The notes under the pieces were generated by a model. It ran no database searches and was not told the origin of the DNA. It saw nothing but the letters and a program-made list of their open reading frames with translations. Positions 62,269 to 64,000 of a stretch of 64,000 nucleotides of DNA are shown here, one piece after another. Both the position numbers and the translations under genes were made by a program. Every line of letters starts with the position of its first letter. Within the stretch, counting starts at the first letter, position 1. Source of the stretch: Sulfuritalea sp. (GTDB lineage: Bacteria > Pseudomonadota > Gammaproteobacteria > Burkholderiales > Rhodocyclaceae); NCBI GenBank assembly GCA_023229685.1, contig JALNYT010000001.1, forward strand, positions 558,001 through 622,000. The letters are read 5' to 3'.

Positions 62269-63438
62269 TCATCTTATTTTCAGGGTCGACAATCCGAACA
62301 GCACCAGCAGGATGGTGATGATCCAGAAGCGCACCACCACCTGGGTCTCCTTCCATCCGGTCTGCTCGAAGTGATGATGCAGCGGCGCCATGCGCAGAAT
62401 CCGCCGGCCTGCACCGTAGCGCTTTTTGGTGTACTTGAAGTAGCCGACCTGGAGCATCACCGACAGGGTCTCGGCGACGAACACGCCGCCCATGATGAAC
62501 AGCACGATCTCCTGGCGCGCAACCACGGCCACCGCGCCCAGCGCCGCACCGATGGCCAGCGCGCCGACGTCGCCCATGAACACCTCGGCCGGATAGGCGT
62601 TGAACCAAAGAAAGCCGAGGCCGGCGCCGGCCAGCGCCCCGCAGAAAACCGTCAGCTCGCCGGCTCCAGGGATGTAGGGCAGCAGCAGGTATTTGGAGAA
62701 CACCGAGTTGCCGGCAACGTAGGTGAAGATGCCCAGCGCGGCGCCAACCAGCACCGTCGGCATGATGGCGAGACCATCGAGCCCATCGGTCAGGTTCACC
62801 GCATTGCTGCTGCCGACGATCACCAGATAGGTCAGCAGAATGAAGCCGAACATTCCCAGCGGATAGGTCACGCTCTTGAAGAAAGGCACGATCAGGGAGG
62901 TCTGCAGCGGCAACTCCAGCGTGAAGCCGCTCGTCACCCACTGGAAGAACAACTGGACCACCTTCTCGTTGTTGGGCGCCGAAATCGAAAATGCCAGATA
63001 AATTGCCGCGATCAGGCCGATCACCGACTGCCAGAAGAACTTTTCCCTCGCTGACAGGCCGTCGGGATTGCGATAGACCACCTTGCGCCAGTCATCCACC
63101 CAGCCTACCGCGCCGAAGCCGAAGGTGACGATCAGCACGATCCAGATGAAGCGGTTGGAAAGATCCGCCCACAGCAACGTGGACACGCCGAGCGAAATCA
63201 GGATCAGCGCGCCGCCCATGGTCGGCGTGCCGGCCTTGACCAGATGCGTCTGCGGGCCGTCGCTGCGTACCGACTGGCCGATTTTCTTTGCCGTCAGCCA
63301 GCGGATCACCGCCGGACCGAAGATGAAGGAGATCGCCAGCGCGGTCATGGTGGCCAGCACCGCGCGCAGCGTGATGTAGCCGAAGACATTGAAGCCGCGA
63401 AGATCCTTGGCCAGCCATTGAGCGAGTTCTAGCAGCAT
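62269..63438 (-). CDS. mraY: Phospho-MurNAc-pentapeptide transferase MraY
   Basis: Makes lipid I on undecaprenyl phosphate, 389 residues with ten spans. DDWRKVVYRNPDGLSAREKF, NLTDGLDGLAIMP with the catalytic Asp, and the MAPLHHHFEQTGW loop are complete. ATG 63438 follows GGGG at a good distance; a TTG two codons earlier is also in frame. Confidence 0.96.
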   Translation of the reverse strand: MLLELAQWLAKDLRGFNVFGYITLRAVLATMTALAISFIFGPAVIRWLTAKKIGQSVRSDGPQTHLVKAGTPTMGGALILISLGVSTLLWADLSNRFIWIVLIVTFGFGAVGWVDDWRKVVYRNPDGLSAREKFFWQSVIGLIAAIYLAFSISAPNNEKVVQLFFQWVTSGFTLELPLQTSLIVPFFKSVTYPLGMFGFILLTYLVIVGSSNAVNLTDGLDGLAIMPTVLVGAALGIFTYVAGNSVFSKYLLLPYIPGAGELTVFCGALAGAGLGFLWFNAYPAEVFMGDVGALAIGAALGAVAVVARQEIVLFIMGGVFVAETLSVMLQVGYFKYTKKRYGAGRRILRMAPLHHHFEQTGWKETQVVVRFWIITILLVLFGLSTLKIR

Positions 63439-63452
63439 GGGCAAACCCCTTT

Positions 63453-63541
63453 GGCCACAGACGACACGGAGGTCACAGAGGAAAATCCCGCCGAAGCTCT
63501 GCCCTTTGTCTTTCTCTGTGTTCTCTGTGTCCTCTGTGGCC
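63453..63541. repeat. CACAGAG inverted-repeat element, copy C
   Basis: Two inverted arms of about 32-36 nt around a 20-nt centre, filling the 112-base murF-mraY gap. The last arm reads CTCTGTGTCCTCTGTGGCC. Slightly diverged within the left arm (CGACACGGAGG). Confidence 0.85.
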
Positions 63542-63550
63542 GATTGGTTT

Positions 63551-64000
63551 TCATGGTTTTTCCGTAATCTCGTCCACCACCCGTTCCATGCGCATGAAGC
63601 GCGAGCCCTTGACCAATACCGTGGTCTGCGGCTCGAGCCCGGTCAGCAGGGTCTTGAGCAGGTCTTCGATGCGCTCAAAGTGCTCGCCGCCGTCGCCGAA
63701 GTTGTGTGCCGCAGCCGCCGACATCTCGCCCAGACACAGCAGACGGTCGATGCCGTGGCTCTTGGCATAGCCGCCGATCTCGTCGTGAAACTGCCCGGCC
63801 GCTGCGCCGGCCTCACCCATGTCGCCCATGACCAGAATGCGTTTGCCGGGCACCGACGCCAGCACATCGATGGCAGCGCGCATGGAATCCGGGTTGGCGT
63901 TGTAGCTGTCATCCACCACCAGCGCACCCGCGCGCCCGGCACGCCGTTGCAAGCGACCCTTGATGCCGGCAAATCCCGCCAGCCCCTGCCTGACTGCCTC
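63551..64000 (-). CDS. murF: UDP-MurNAc-tripeptide--D-Ala-D-Ala ligase MurF (5' end outside the window)
   Basis: The C-terminal 149 residues of MurF, which adds D-Ala-D-Ala to complete the UDP-MurNAc-pentapeptide. VVDDSYNANPDSM and the C-domain VLVKGSRFMRMERVV block are diagnostic. The frame is open to the right edge of the window. The start and the P-loop lie beyond it. Confidence 0.95.
   Translation of the reverse strand, partial: EAVRQGLAGFAGIKGRLQRRAGRAGALVVDDSYNANPDSMRAAIDVLASVPGKRILVMGDMGEAGAAAGQFHDEIGGYAKSHGIDRLLCLGEMSAAAAHNFGDGGEHFERIEDLLKTLLTGLEPQTTVLVKGSRFMRMERVVDEITEKP

Overview
The window is a 64 kb piece of a GC-rich betaproteobacterial chromosome. The tightly packed dcw cell-division cluster ending in lpxC, the kdsD-kdsC-lptC-lptA run, msrPQ, argJ, glnE, a YhdP-like protein, tldD and a polyhydroxyalkanoate phasin together fit a member of the Rhodocyclales/Nitrosomonadales (Sulfuritalea- or Sterolibacterium-like). 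This is inferred from gene content; no database was consulted. Coding density is very high and almost everything is housekeeping. No rRNA, tRNA, CRISPR array, prophage or complete insertion sequence was seen.

Layout. 1-2.5 kb: 5' part of a monothiol glutaredoxin gene under an IscR-like box, msrPQ, apaG. 2.6-8.7 kb: membrane adenylate cyclase, orphan PrsK-like histidine kinase, pilin-like gene behind a sigma-54 promoter, CPA2 K+/H+ antiporter. 8.8-12.4 kb: LPS precursor and transport genes kdsD-kdsC-lptC-lptA, coupled not to lptB but to an enoyl-CoA hydratase. 12.5-25 kb: phasin, aminotransferase, FKBP, PAS-GGDEF-EAL protein, two tandem beta-hydroxyacid dehydrogenases, DUF4202 protein, diguanylate cyclase, argJ, glnE. 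25-34 kb: yhdP, nit2, tldD, a cNMP-fold GGDEF protein, a MoCF-domain protein, an EI24 protein. 34-40 kb: hrpA-crcB divergent from glnS. 40.0-40.97 kb: a small decayed accessory patch (higB stump, higA, another gene remnant). 41-46.5 kb: CBS-PAS-GGDEF-EAL protein and an mtnA/class II aldolase pair. 46.5-64 kb: secA, M23 peptidase, dciA, a small membrane gene, then lpxC-ftsZ-ftsA-ftsQ-ddl-murB-murC-murG-ftsW-murD-mraY-murF read leftward.

How it works together. The dcw genes make and place septal peptidoglycan, most junctions being 4-bp stop/start overlaps. Four c-di-GMP enzymes and one adenylate cyclase lie within 42 kb, so signalling is heavily represented.

The most unusual material is repeated DNA rather than a gene cluster. 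(1) mtnA and murD each carry an in-frame insertion of about 100 nt. Each insertion carries a hairpin arm that is an inverted copy of 19-20 bp of the adjoining native coding sequence, plus a related GC-rich core that also appears between kdsC and lptC. (2) A CACAGAG-rich inverted-repeat element occurs three times in full and once as a half copy. Within the run from ftsA to murF, every junction that is not an overlap holds one of these copies.
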